From positions 62,001-126,000 of the forward strand of contig JABURR010000094.1 of the NCBI GenBank assembly GCA_014762635.1: 64,000 bases of DNA. The letters are read 5' to 3'. Shown piece after piece: positions 37,101 through 45,219 of this stretch; position 1 is the stretch's first letter; the number at the start of each line of letters is the position of its first letter. This stretch comes from Paracoccaceae bacterium. GTDB taxonomy: Bacteria; Pseudomonadota; Alphaproteobacteria; Rhodobacterales; Rhodobacteraceae. The position numbers and the translations under genes are program-made. The notes under the pieces are model-generated. The model was not told the DNA's origin. It saw only the letters and a program-made list of their open reading frames with translations, and made no database searches.

Positions 37101-37902
37101 AGAGTATCCCCCGCGCCCCAACAGCCAAACGCCGCGCCACTTCCATCCGTTGCAACAGGACGACCACCGCGCCCTCGGCGCGCAGGTAGCCATCAGCGCC
37201 CGCTGCGAAGGGGCGGCACTGCCCGCTGGGCGAGAGCATCCCGGCCTGCGAAAACCCTACGAAGGGGATCGGCGACAGCAGAAGGTTCACGCCCCCCACT
37301 ACCGCGGTCTCGATCTCTCCGGTCTCTAGTGCCTGCCTTGCCTGGTGCAGCGCCACGAGGCTCGAGGAACAGGCCGTGTCCACGGTCAGGCTCGGCCCCC
37401 GGAAATCCAAGTGCTGCGAGATCCGGTTGGCCAGGATCGACAGCGTGTTGCCCAGCATGAAACGGGGCCCCATCGCCGCCGGGTCCTGCAGCGCAAGGGT
37501 CGAATGGTCCGCAGCAGAGGCCCCAATGAAGACACCCACCGCGTCGCGGTCCAGCCGGGCCGGATCACAGCCCGCATGATCGAAGGCCCGCGCGACGGTT
37601 TCCAGCAGGATGCGTTGCTGCGGGTCCATCTGTACCGCTTCGGCCGGGGAGATGCCGAAGAAAGCCGCATCGAAGCCGAAAGGGTCATCCAGAACGCCCG
37701 CCCGGCGCGTGACCGATCGGCCTGGCCCGGTGCCCAGGAACCTGTCCGAGGACCAGCGGCTCTCCGGCACCTCCGAAATTACGCACCGGCCGGAACGGAT
37801 CACCTCCCATGCCTCAGCTGCGGTTTCGGCCCCGGGCAGGCGGGCGGCGTATCCGATGATGGCGATGTCGGCCAAAGGCTCCTCCGGGCGGGTTCGGGTC
37901 AC
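31123..37902 (-). CDS. Reducing type I polyketide/fatty-acid synthase, RkpA-like
   Basis: 2259 residues from a GTG at 37902. Domains in order: KS (C178 in TACSS, H313, H351); AT (S620 in GHSMGE, with YAYH at 720-723); DH (H918xxxGxxxxP and D1069); a central region of about 1170-1540 resembling a degenerate methyltransferase/structural KR; ER (LNFRDVML, GAAGGVG near 1703); KR (GGTSGVG, S2028, Y2041); ACP (S2200 in GVDSL). There is no thioesterase. It should build a reduced chain by iteration, with the downstream oxoamine synthase as likely release enzyme. The closest described arrangement is Sinorhizobium RkpA, which makes a lipid for capsule export. Confidence 0.92.
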   Translation of the reverse strand: MTRTRPEEPLADIAIIGYAARLPGAETAAEAWEVIRSGRCVISEVPESRWSSDRFLGTGPGRSVTRRAGVLDDPFGFDAAFFGISPAEAVQMDPQQRILLETVARAFDHAGCDPARLDRDAVGVFIGASAADHSTLALQDPAAMGPRFMLGNTLSILANRISQHLDFRGPSLTVDTACSSSLVALHQARQALETGEIETAVVGGVNLLLSPIPFVGFSQAGMLSPSGQCRPFAAGADGYLRAEGAVVVLLQRMEVARRLAVGARGILCATATNSDGAGTALAHPSRERQAALVASTLAAAGASPEDLAFVEAHGTGTAVGDPIEAAALGQSLGQNRSMPLPLGAAKAHFGHLEPAAGLVGLIKAQLTLENGILPGVPHATQPNPAIDFAAHNLDLPDATRALPERQSPWLAGVSAFGFGGVNAHAVIRQPDLAPGKTHPVPPMPKALLLTAATRPALESMARDWQQVCRNEGADLSRAVAAANRCLPRHRLRMCLPAGDAGTLRASLAQATKGSGVPRAANRPEPMPVVFVFCGNGALWRGMARETYRNDPVFRRVFRRVARHIVAAGGVDITSRLLTTGPSLDLTRAEVAQPLLFALQVALCRALAAKGLRPAAVLGHSMGEVAAAVVVGALSESAGAKVVASRAAAFAPLRGTGAMAVLAASRGAVENLIQTQALPVAIAAENAPDNVTVSGEPCVVEALLQAAKSARIAARRLPVPYAYHNPMLAPPLHQIVGPLAGIKAHVPQIPFYSGWQGQRFKGAPTAGYWGRNALEPVAFRQTVEALAGDGFELFVEVSPKAVLAGSIRDTLEQVGASGQVIAGLSQTDPPRNPDEIARDVIAAGGALDEAAMLGERPATMPDLPPYPFDRKDYRFEPTRGADLFGQRPPHGFLGARQDAEHPCWSGHIARIRRPWLGDHRIGGRALFPATAVLETLAAAARECEGGTGVELRDVDFLQALEVPDDHVLETRTRFDAPSRRLTFETGRDGTFTTIARASVLTASPARTECLVAGEGEPTDELYTALASAGMDYGSAFRGLSSVRCEGSRAFGRIDLPPNDPELLFDPCAADAGLHAVAAIIGQGRGGALIPTGVERVRMGSPGRIAGVEVTVRRQAGEGVVADIRFSERSGRVFLWLDGLRLRPMPSPKPEPDLWDEIEVPVAGGTSPFLGPVIRKMALQDDAKCPENLLREALGARLAWDASNRLGNLSTGKCPWPEANTILRAIAEAAPGASDLLWTGLAAVEGAGGRPTFDLVRAASAVLDGAKKGAPRRILLVGDVPPSLAAAARRHGAHLTIVPEQGAGPHRARSELGRVRLAALGDLRSTRFDLVVGLGLSRWASAETREDVARIAARSVETLCLEGAPDELGQIGQPDAFGCSLTRLEADFRASGLDLERTVLESSPGVVALHRKGSAAEPNLRALDIRGTGPLAEGLRRVTEAGEGAIPVWAVEGDGIAAVMAGILNQCREKRPCSPIWLLACGGPEADMLFAWRRVLANESGCDMRAVIVSGAVAHARLADLISRSEEVELRVTPEGAFTPRIVPKAEREPSKPEGRWKLSLARRNLRLEGFTWEIASRRAPGPGEVEIEVTATALNFRDVMLAQGLLPPEMVENGYLGTGLGMECTGHVLRAGPDTGLQVGQPVACIAPDAFASHVTVPEGMVLALPPDVTPQAGGTLPVAFLTADYALTELARLTRGEIVLIHGAAGGVGFAAVQIARAADAKVIATAGSPEKRRFLRALGIDHVADSRSGAVEDLVRNVTEGRGVDVVLNSLSGEGGARSLAYLGPFGRFVELGKRDFAENAPLHTRALRRNVSYFALDLDEVLAARPEVLRPVLARLAKNLTEKRLQPLPFRAFPAEDVGEAFRLMRDAGHIGKVIVEPPREPVPQGSSSTLDFYGNWLITGGTSGVGLAVAEWLADKGATRLWLIGRSGQADGSALDHLRRTGVSVEVRTCDVADAAAMDALAEEIAENGGLSGAVHCAGVYDDAPLDAVDAERIARVLAPKVAGACNMDRLARCLDPRHLWFFGSVSARIGTPGQGAYAAANAFMEGLAKRRWAEGLPALAIAFGPIADVGLLSRDPELRERLGVWAEPMTVRQALDRLEEVLRAEDPGATLTIAPMRWARLRQDLPVLAGPLFELMDLPERAESLRDLRALIADLGPKEARGKVLAVLQEELGRLLRQDPAEIDVHRRLSEIGVDSLAAMSFRLSTEEVLGADLALPGLEALTLGEIARLIVAPCHGPDEAERLARQHLAMEDSA

Positions 37903-37936
37903 CCCCGAACAGCACCGCAGGATGGTTAATAGCGCG

Positions 37937-40096
37937 TTACTTTTGCCTCAGAGCCGCCGCGAGGTCGCGAGGCTCGCCACCAATCAGGGCCGGATCCAGG
38001 GAGTGTCCGTTCGGCGCTTGCCGCACGGCCTCCCCCTGCGCACCGATGTCGAAAGCATAGACCGGCAGGCCCGTGGCCAGCGCCTCGTGCACGGTGAAGC
38101 AAAAGGTTTCGGGCCATATCGAGGGGATGAACCACGCGCCGATACGGTAGCGGCGGGCAAGCGCGGCAATCTCGGCCCGATCGTAGGGGCCGTGGGCCCT
38201 GATCCGAGGATGCGCAAAGGCCGGGTCGAGTTTTCCAATGACCGAGAGGCCAAGCCCATTGTTGGCCCTGGCAAGCCGATGAATAACCTCACCTCCCTTG
38301 TCGCGCCCGATATTGCCCAGAACTCCCAACGCTGCGCCGTGGCAAGGGTCAAGCGGCGCGGGCGCCCATGGCACGAAATGGGGCTCGATTCTCGCTTTGG
38401 CCGCGACTTCGGGGAGTATGCGGCGCAGGTATTCCAAACTGGATCCAGAGAAGACGATGATGTCCCCGGTGCGCCCCAGAATATCGCGCCAACTTTCCCG
38501 CCAATCGAGGATCGAAGACACCCCGCCCTTGGCCGCGATTGGTAGGTTCCGAAAGCAGGCCGCGCAGGTTTCTGCATCCGGCAGACCGCAGAACCTGCCA
38601 CCCGCACCGACCAGCGTATGAGAAGGGCAGAGCGGGAAATGATCATGGAAAAGAACCGTTAGCCGGTCCTCGGGGTACAGGCAGGCCTGCACCTTCTGGA
38701 GAAGATCGAAGGGCGATAGCGGTCCGACAAGACAGGAATAGATCACGTGCTTGGTTTCAGGGATGCCGAGATAGCCGGGCAAATCCTCGACGGGAACCTG
38801 GCCGATCAGCGGGGCATCGCCCCCATGCACCTCAAGCGTCAAAAGGGCCCCGTTCGCCGTTGGACGCAGAACCAGCGCCCCGCAGCGGGCCTCATGCAGC
38901 CGGTCCTGCAGCCAAAGCTCCGCCCCTCCGCCCAACCGATGCGCGAGATAGATCGGCACCTCGCCATCCCCAAGGGCGCCGATTGCCAGCGCGAGCCGCG
39001 GGCCGATCAGGGGGTCTTCCTTGCGAAAGAGGCTCACCGACGCGTCGAAGTCCGGATAGCGCCGTGACAGGCGGTGCGCCCCGTCCTGCCGCAGCCTATG
39101 CCGGTCATCGCCGAAGGATCGCCCCCCGCGGTGCGCCACGAAAAGCGACCCGAGCCCGAGATGGGCCGCGCCGAGCGCCGCCGTCTTGCGGCACCAGTCG
39201 ACCTCTTCGCCGTAGCCACGGCCGAAGGCAGGATCGAGGCCCGGCACCCGGTCAAGCCAGGTGCGGCTCATGGCCATGCAGAACCCGACGCCGGTCGGGG
39301 CCTTCGCCTGGGCACACGTCCAGTTCAGCCGGGCGGCGATGCGGTCTATGCGTCGTGCCTGATCTTCCCGCGCGCCCGGAACGGTGAATATTTCGGCGTT
39401 GTCAGACATCGGCGTGACCGAGGCCACGCCCGCGTCGGTAAGGATGGGGGCGATCAGGCGGTCCAGCCAGCGGTCTGGCACCATCGCATCGCTGTTCAGC
39501 AGGACCACATGGCCGGTACAGTCGGAAAGGGCGCGGTTGACCGTTCCGACGAAGCCGAGGTTTTCCTCATTGATCGTCAGGCGCGTGTTCGGACGTGCCG
39601 CCTGCACATCGCGCAGAAGGGGCAGAATGCGCGGATCGGTCGAGGTATCATCGACCAAATGGAGCCTGTGGGCCGCGGCGGTGTAGCGCAGCAGGGCGTC
39701 GAGACAGTCGCGCAGATCGTCATGGGCGTTGAAGACCGGCAGGATGATGTCGACCGGCTCTGCCAGCTTCGGGACGGGCTGAGGTGCGAAGATCGCGTGC
39801 GCGGCAATCGGTTCCGACGTCGCGCCACCAAGGAGCGCCTGCTCCAACCGGTCACCTGCCGCGCTGTCTCCGCGCAAGAGATATGCCATCAAGTATCGGC
39901 GATGCCGGAACGGGAAGAAGGTCAGCAGCCCAAGCGTCCGACCCCAGGATAGCAGGTCGCCCTTTCCCCCGCGCGAAGCGTGGTGCCGCTGCAGAACCCA
40001 AAGGGCCTTTCGCAACCGGGCCGCGAGAAGGCGCGCATTCGTCCGCGCGGCGGACCGGGCAAAAGGCGCCTTGCTCAAGCCGGGGATGGAGGGCAT
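37937..40096 (-). CDS. Two-domain glycosyltransferase (GT2 + GT-B)
   Basis: 719 residues. The N-terminal GT-A domain (about 115-340) has VDIILPVFNAHDDL, LVDDTSTD and the metal motif in LLNSDA (201-204), typical of GT2. The C-terminal half (about 430-719) is a GT4-type GT-B fold with GNIGRDKGGEVIHRLARAN and the E-x7-E-like PETFCFTVHEALATGLP. Such fusions add two sugars in series. The gene lies 34 bp upstream of the polyketide synthase and probably heads the capsule operon. Confidence 0.85.
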   Translation of the reverse strand: MPSIPGLSKAPFARSAARTNARLLAARLRKALWVLQRHHASRGGKGDLLSWGRTLGLLTFFPFRHRRYLMAYLLRGDSAAGDRLEQALLGGATSEPIAAHAIFAPQPVPKLAEPVDIILPVFNAHDDLRDCLDALLRYTAAAHRLHLVDDTSTDPRILPLLRDVQAARPNTRLTINEENLGFVGTVNRALSDCTGHVVLLNSDAMVPDRWLDRLIAPILTDAGVASVTPMSDNAEIFTVPGAREDQARRIDRIAARLNWTCAQAKAPTGVGFCMAMSRTWLDRVPGLDPAFGRGYGEEVDWCRKTAALGAAHLGLGSLFVAHRGGRSFGDDRHRLRQDGAHRLSRRYPDFDASVSLFRKEDPLIGPRLALAIGALGDGEVPIYLAHRLGGGAELWLQDRLHEARCGALVLRPTANGALLTLEVHGGDAPLIGQVPVEDLPGYLGIPETKHVIYSCLVGPLSPFDLLQKVQACLYPEDRLTVLFHDHFPLCPSHTLVGAGGRFCGLPDAETCAACFRNLPIAAKGGVSSILDWRESWRDILGRTGDIIVFSGSSLEYLRRILPEVAAKARIEPHFVPWAPAPLDPCHGAALGVLGNIGRDKGGEVIHRLARANNGLGLSVIGKLDPAFAHPRIRAHGPYDRAEIAALARRYRIGAWFIPSIWPETFCFTVHEALATGLPVYAFDIGAQGEAVRQAPNGHSLDPALIGGEPRDLAAALRQK

Positions 40097-40190
40097 CGGG
40101 ACCGGACCTTTGTCGATGGAGCTGGGTCCGGTGTGGCCGGGAAGGTTTCAAGGAATCCTTAACCCTGAAGAAATGCTGTCTTTCGCGGGT

Positions 40191-42029
40191 CTAGGCGGAG
40201 GTCTCGACGAGGAGTTCCTGCACTTTTGCCTTCACCAGCGGCTTCGACAGGAAATCGTTCATGCCGGCCTCGAAGCAGCTGTCCACGTCTTCCTGCAGCA
40301 CACTGGCGGTGAGCGCGATGATGCGGGTGCCCGTATTCGGGCCTTCGCTTTCACGGATCCTCCGTGTCGCCTCAAGCCCGTCCATCTCGGGCATGTGCAT
40401 GTCCATGAGGACCAGGTCGAACGAGTGTTCCCCGGCTGCGGACACCGCGTCCTTGCCGGACTCGACCGCCGTCACCTCGAAGCCGAGATCCTGCAGGATC
40501 GCGGTGGCCACGGTACGATTGACGAAATTGTCGTCTGCCACCAGCACCTTGCGCATCTCGGGAGATGCCGCGACCGGGGCGCGGGGTGTGGGCACCCGCT
40601 CTTGTACGATGACCTCTTCGACCTTGGTTTCGGGGACGTCGGCCTCCACCCGCTCCAACGGCAGGGTGAACCAGAATTTGCTGCCGCGCTCGGGTGCGCT
40701 CTCCACGCCGATCTCGCCGCCGAAAGCCGAGACGAGCGCCTTGGTGATGGACAGTCCCAAGCCGCTGCCGCCGAACCGACGGGTGCGACCATCATCGACC
40801 TGCTCGAACCGTTCGAAGATACGCCCATGTTCACTCGTTGGAATCCCGATGCCGGTGTCGATCACCTCGAACCGCAGGATGCCGTCGGCGTCGGGGGCTG
40901 CGCAGACCCGGACTGTCACGCCGCCACGTTCGGTGAACTTGATCGCGTTGCCCACCAGGTTGATCAGGACCTGCCGCAAGCGATCCTCGTCGCCATCATA
41001 GTTGCCGCGCACATCGTCCGCGATTTCGGAGTTCAGGTAGAGGTTCTTCGTCTCGGCCGGGGCCTGCAGGATGTCCAGAACGTTGCCGACAAGCCCGTCC
41101 AGGCCGAACCGCTCCTTGCGCAGGGTGATCATCCCGGCTTCGAGCTTGCTGAGGTCGAGGATGTCGTCGACGATCGACAAGAGCGCCTTGCCGGACTTCT
41201 GGATCGTCTCCACCTGATTGCGCTGGGATTGAGACAGGTCCCCGTCGAGAAGCAGTTCCGCCACGGGGATCACCCCGTTGAGCGGGGTCCGGATCTCGTG
41301 GCTCATGGTGGCGAGGAAGCGCGACTTGGCCTCCAGCGCGGCTTCGGCCTCGGTCCGGGCGACCTTGAGCGACACGGTATTCTCGAAGATCTGCGATCGC
41401 ATGTCCGAGAAGCTTTGGGCAAGACGCCCGACCTCGTCGGAGGAGGCCTCGGGCAGACGGGCCGAGAAGTTGCCCGCCGACATCTCGTCGGCGGCGGTCG
41501 CAAGAACGCTGAGGCGGCGCGTTACCAGCCGGTCCAGCAGATACCCCATCAGGAACATCGCCGACATGAGGAAGGCAAAGGCCAGGATGGCCATGCGAGC
41601 CTCTTCGCGATGGAGGATACGGATCTCTTCCGCCAGGTCGACGGTGACATCGAGAGTGCCGAAAGTATCGCCCCGAAACCCGATCACATGTCTTGCGCGC
41701 ACGAGGTTCGGCCCATCGACCGCCTCGGGCGTCGACAGGGGGTAGATGCGCCGCCCATCCGGGCGATAAAGGGACAGCTCGAGCCAATCAGGGTGACGGT
41801 CCTTGACGTGATCAAGGGTCTCATAGGCCGCCGCGTACTGGCCGCTGAGCAGGAAAGGCAACAGGCCATCCACGAGAATCTCGACTTGCCGATGCACGTC
41901 GCGGGTTTTGGCTTCGGTCAGCACCACCGCAACGCGGGGCAACCAGACAAAGTGAAAGAAGCCAGCGATGGCAACGGTCACCGCAAGAACGATGACCGTG
42001 AAACGCCTGCGGATCGATTGGTTCTTCAT
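40191..42029 (-). CDS. Hybrid sensor histidine kinase (HK1)
   Basis: 612 residues. TM1 (about 12-30), a periplasmic sensor of about 115 residues, TM2 (147-166), HAMP (about 167-220), HisKA with H244 (TMSHEIRTPLNG), HATPase (GNAIKFT at 360, GSGLGLSI at 421) and a C-terminal receiver (494-610, D543). No HPt domain follows, so phosphotransfer to a DNA-binding regulator needs a separate HPt. It lies 25 bp after a periplasmic binding-protein gene that likely delivers its signal, and a LuxR-type regulator is divergent from that gene. Confidence 0.93.
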   Translation of the reverse strand: MKNQSIRRRFTVIVLAVTVAIAGFFHFVWLPRVAVVLTEAKTRDVHRQVEILVDGLLPFLLSGQYAAAYETLDHVKDRHPDWLELSLYRPDGRRIYPLSTPEAVDGPNLVRARHVIGFRGDTFGTLDVTVDLAEEIRILHREEARMAILAFAFLMSAMFLMGYLLDRLVTRRLSVLATAADEMSAGNFSARLPEASSDEVGRLAQSFSDMRSQIFENTVSLKVARTEAEAALEAKSRFLATMSHEIRTPLNGVIPVAELLLDGDLSQSQRNQVETIQKSGKALLSIVDDILDLSKLEAGMITLRKERFGLDGLVGNVLDILQAPAETKNLYLNSEIADDVRGNYDGDEDRLRQVLINLVGNAIKFTERGGVTVRVCAAPDADGILRFEVIDTGIGIPTSEHGRIFERFEQVDDGRTRRFGGSGLGLSITKALVSAFGGEIGVESAPERGSKFWFTLPLERVEADVPETKVEEVIVQERVPTPRAPVAASPEMRKVLVADDNFVNRTVATAILQDLGFEVTAVESGKDAVSAAGEHSFDLVLMDMHMPEMDGLEATRRIRESEGPNTGTRIIALTASVLQEDVDSCFEAGMNDFLSKPLVKAKVQELLVETSA

Positions 42030-42054
42030 GATCCTGCTGCCTCCAACCTTCTGA

Positions 42055-42918
42055 TCAGTTGGTTACAGCTTCAATGTAGAAGTCTTCAAGGTGCATTTCC
42101 TTAAGGATCTCGTAGTCGGACACCTTCGCCGGAACGGCCTCGAGGAGGGGAACCTGCTTGAGCAATTCCTGGCCTTCCGGGGTCATGGCCAGGTCCAGGA
42201 ATGCCTGCCGCACGGCCTCTGCAACCTCGCGCGGAACCCGGGGATGCACGGTGATCGGATGCGGTGGCAGCTTGCGGGTTTCGTAGATGATACGCAGCTG
42301 GTCCCGGATCTCGGGGTCGAGCGAGCGGAAGGTGCCCATGACACCCCCTGCCGCCTCGGCTTCTCCCAGGGCAACGTTCAGATAGGCCGAGCTGTGCGTC
42401 GCCACGTAGCGCGGTTTCACGCTGATGTTGTGAATGCGATCCAACTCCGCCCGCATCAGTAGCGATGCACCCAACGCATTCGGGGCGGGAAAGGCGACAC
42501 GCTTTCCGTCGAGGTCCGCGACCGACTGATACGGGCTGTCCTTGTGAACCACCAGCACGCCGAAAAGCTGCCGTGCACCGTCGCGGATCAACGGCTCGTA
42601 GCCCTCCGCCTCGAAGGCAACCAGCGAGTGATAGGGGTTCATATAAGCGAAATCGAACTCGCCATTCGCGAAGGATTGCTCGAAATCGGGAATTCGTGGA
42701 GACCCGACCATGTGAAGTTCGTGCCCGACCCGGCTTTCGATCTCGGCAAGTATCGGCGTCCAGATTGCCGAAAGCTTTCGCGCCTCGAACTGAGGGACGA
42801 CGCCGAACGAATACCCGGCTTCCGCCGCCGAGGGCGTCGGCAGGGCCGCGACAAGTGAAACTGCGCCCCCGAAAAGGAAGCTTCTGCAGGTGGTCAGGAA
42901 GTCGGGACGAACAAACAT
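42055..42918 (-). CDS. PhnD-like periplasmic solute-binding protein
   Basis: 287 residues with a signal peptide (cleavage near PSAAEA). PhnD/phosphonate-type fold: SFGVVPQFEARKLSAIWTPI, FDFAYMNPYHSLVAF, LFGVLVVHKDSPYQSVADLDGKRVAFP. No ABC permease or ATPase is encoded nearby, and the gene is paired with a hybrid histidine kinase 25 bp downstream, so it is probably a sensory co-receptor. The ligand (phosphonate, phosphite, phosphate or other) cannot be told from the sequence. Confidence 0.87.
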   Translation of the reverse strand: MFVRPDFLTTCRSFLFGGAVSLVAALPTPSAAEAGYSFGVVPQFEARKLSAIWTPILAEIESRVGHELHMVGSPRIPDFEQSFANGEFDFAYMNPYHSLVAFEAEGYEPLIRDGARQLFGVLVVHKDSPYQSVADLDGKRVAFPAPNALGASLLMRAELDRIHNISVKPRYVATHSSAYLNVALGEAEAAGGVMGTFRSLDPEIRDQLRIIYETRKLPPHPITVHPRVPREVAEAVRQAFLDLAMTPEGQELLKQVPLLEAVPAKVSDYEILKEMHLEDFYIEAVTN

Positions 42919-42977
42919 GTCGAGTTCCTCGAATAGACGGTTTCCTCAGTTATCGCTGCGCCGCGGCGGCACGAATA

Positions 42978-42993
42978 CTATCCAAAAGTGTAG
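42978..42993. promoter_or_regulatory. 6-4-6 palindrome, copy d (weak)
   Basis: CTATCC-AAAA-GTGTAG, matching CTATCC-N4-GGATAG at 10 of 12 positions, in the divergent promoter between the binding-protein gene (start 42918) and response regulator RR1 (start 43172). It shares the 10-mer CTATCCAAAA with copy c. The rest of 42919-43171 shows no gene. Confidence 0.45.
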
Positions 42994-43171
42994 GATGGCG
43001 AGGCAAAGGGATATCGCCTTCAACGAGCGTTTCCAGATGGGCCAAAAAAGGTACTTTTGATCCATAATCTGCACAGATTTGCATGTATTTTCTGGAACGG
43101 GCGCAAATGCCGTGCCAAAAGGGAAATGAGCGGCCAACACACGCCGCAGGCGAGCGGGACTTATTTCGAGC

Positions 43172-43777
43172 ATGAAGATTCTTGTCGCAGACGATCACGA
43201 CCTTGTACGCGAGACCATCGCTCTCCTGATTGGTCGCGATGAAAACACGACGGTGGTTCAGGCCTCCACACTTGACGAGGCCTTGGCCGAAATCAAATCG
43301 GCCGGAGACATCGACATTACCCTTCTCGACTACGACATGCCGGGCATGAACGGGCTTGAAGGCCTCAAGAGGGCGCTGGAGGCCACCGGCGGACGCCCGG
43401 TGGCGATCATTTCCGGCACCGCGAACAAATCCGTGGCCGACGAGGCGCTCAAGCTTGGCGCGGCGGGGTTCCTGCCCAAGACGATCCCGTCGAAGTCGCT
43501 TCTCAACATCCTCAAGTTCATGGCCATGGGCGAAACCTATGCGCCGCTCGACCTGATGACCGCCGAGGAGGAAGACGATACCTCCAGCGACCTGACCCAG
43601 CGCGAGCGGCAGGTCTTGAAAGGCATCGCCGAAGGCAAGGCCAACAAGGAGATCGCGCGGGATTACGACCTTCAGGAAGTGACCGTGAAGCTCCACGTCA
43701 AGAACGTTTGCCGCAAGCTCTCGGCCAAGAACCGCACCCACGCCGCGATGATCGCCCGGGACCGCAACCTCGTCTGA
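43172..43777 (+). CDS. LuxR/FixJ-type response regulator RR1
   Basis: 201 residues. The receiver has D7, D8, the phospho-acceptor D53 (LLDYDMPGMNG) and the conserved lysine in PKTIP; the C-terminal HTH is LTQRERQVLKGIAEGKANKEIARDYDLQEVTVKLHV. It is about half identical to RR2 (56272-56874) by eye, and both end NRTHAA-x-IARDxxLV. It is divergent from the binding-protein/HK1 operon and probably its output. Copy d of the palindrome lies in its promoter. Confidence 0.93.
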   Translation: MKILVADDHDLVRETIALLIGRDENTTVVQASTLDEALAEIKSAGDIDITLLDYDMPGMNGLEGLKRALEATGGRPVAIISGTANKSVADEALKLGAAGFLPKTIPSKSLLNILKFMAMGETYAPLDLMTAEEEDDTSSDLTQRERQVLKGIAEGKANKEIARDYDLQEVTVKLHVKNVCRKLSAKNRTHAAMIARDRNLV

Positions 43778-43803
43778 GGCTGCGGCGCCCAATGGCGAAA
43801 GGC

Positions 43804-45219
43804 CTAGCGGTTCTCGATCAGCGCGCGCACCATCTCGACCCGGTTGTCCACGATCTCGCGGCTACGGCTGGCCTCGATATTGAGCCGCAGCAGCGGTTCG
43901 GTGCTGGATGAACGCAGGTTGAGGCGCCACTCGGGGAAGCTCATGCTGATCCCGTCGAGGCCGTCCATTTCCACTGCGGCGGCGCCTAGCGCATCGATCA
44001 CCCGGGCCATCGCCGCATCCGGGTTGGCGATCTTGAAGTTGATCTCGCCCGAGGAGGGGAATTTCGCCTGCATCTCGCCCACCAGGGCCGAGAGGGGCTG
44101 CCCGGTGGTCGACATCCGCTCGATCACCTTCAGCCAGGGGATCATGCCGCTGTCGCAATACATGAAATCCGCGAAATAGTGGTGCGCCGACATTTCGCCA
44201 CCATAGATCGCCCCCGCGTCACGCATCATGCGTTTCACATGGGCGTGGCCGGTTTTCGAGACCACGGCCTCGCCACCGAACCGCGCCACGATATCGCGGG
44301 TGTTCCACAGCACGCGCGGGTCATGGACGATGCGCTCACCGGGCGCCTCTTCGAGGAAGGCCGCCGCGAGGAGGCCGACCAAATATTCGCCATCGACGAA
44401 GGCACCGGTCTCGTCGAAGAAGAAACATCGGTCGAAGTCGCCGTCCCACGCAATCCCGAGGTCTGCACCGGTTTCGCGCACCGCGTCAGCCGTCGCCGCC
44501 CGGTTCTCGGGCAACAGAGGGTTCGGGATGCCGTTCGGGAAGGTGCCATCCGGATCGTGCTGGATCCGGTGCACGTCCAGAACCGCACCGGCGGCCTGCA
44601 ACTCTTGCAAAATGGCGTCGAACGCCTGCCCGCCAACACCGTTCCCCGCGTTGACCACCAGCTTCAGCGGGCGGAGTTGGTCGGGTTGGACGAATGATGC
44701 GACCTTGCGCGCGTAGTGCTTGCGCACCGAGACGTGGCTTCGGGTGCCCCGCCGAAGATCGTAGCGGAATTCAAGTCGGTCGGTCAGGAACTCGTGCTTG
44801 ATCGCGTCGAATTCCTCCTGCGTCAGGGGGCGGCTGCCCGGACCCACCATCTTGAAGCCGTTGTAGTCGATCGGGTTGTGCGAGGCCGTCACCTCGATCC
44901 CGCCGCTGGCGCCAAGGTGCGCGGTTGCGAAATAGACCTCTTCGGTGCCCGACAGGCCGATGTCGGCCACGTCCATTCCGATGTCGAGAAGCCCCTCGAT
45001 GAGCGCTTCCTGCATCGCCGGGCTGCTGTCGCGGCAGTCCCGCCCGACCACCACCATTCCGGGCGACATGACCTTGGCATAGGCCCGGCCGATCCGCCAC
45101 GCGGTCTCTTCGTTGAAGTCATTCCCGATCTGGCCGCGAATGTCATAGGCCTTGAAACAGGAGGCCGCGGCGGGGCTGCCCGACGGGCGCCCCGGGTACC
45201 GAAACTCATGCACGCTCAT
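43804..45219 (-). CDS. manB: Phosphomannomutase/phosphoglucomutase
   Basis: 471 residues from ATG 45219 (longer starts rejected). AlgC/ManB architecture: CFKAYDIRGQIG, the phosphoserine loop VTASHNPIDYNG, the metal loop DGDFDRCFFF and the C-terminal RSSSTEPLLRLNIEA. It interconverts mannose-6-phosphate and mannose-1-phosphate, feeding GDP-mannose synthesis by the overlapping manC gene (14 bp shared). It is the last gene of the exopolysaccharide operon. Confidence 0.95.
   Translation of the reverse strand: MSVHEFRYPGRPSGSPAAASCFKAYDIRGQIGNDFNEETAWRIGRAYAKVMSPGMVVVGRDCRDSSPAMQEALIEGLLDIGMDVADIGLSGTEEVYFATAHLGASGGIEVTASHNPIDYNGFKMVGPGSRPLTQEEFDAIKHEFLTDRLEFRYDLRRGTRSHVSVRKHYARKVASFVQPDQLRPLKLVVNAGNGVGGQAFDAILQELQAAGAVLDVHRIQHDPDGTFPNGIPNPLLPENRAATADAVRETGADLGIAWDGDFDRCFFFDETGAFVDGEYLVGLLAAAFLEEAPGERIVHDPRVLWNTRDIVARFGGEAVVSKTGHAHVKRMMRDAGAIYGGEMSAHHYFADFMYCDSGMIPWLKVIERMSTTGQPLSALVGEMQAKFPSSGEINFKIANPDAAMARVIDALGAAAVEMDGLDGISMSFPEWRLNLRSSSTEPLLRLNIEASRSREIVDNRVEMVRALIENR

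Noticed and set aside
40071-42104. 677-residue plus-strand open frame
   Set aside because: Antisense to the hybrid kinase HK1, whose HisKA, HATPase and receiver motifs are complete.
42978-42998. CTATCC-N9-GGATGG as a second palindrome geometry at the RR1 promoter
   Set aside because: The arms match well but the 9-bp spacing differs from the other copies; I counted the overlapping 6-4-6 reading as copy d and did not claim a separate site.
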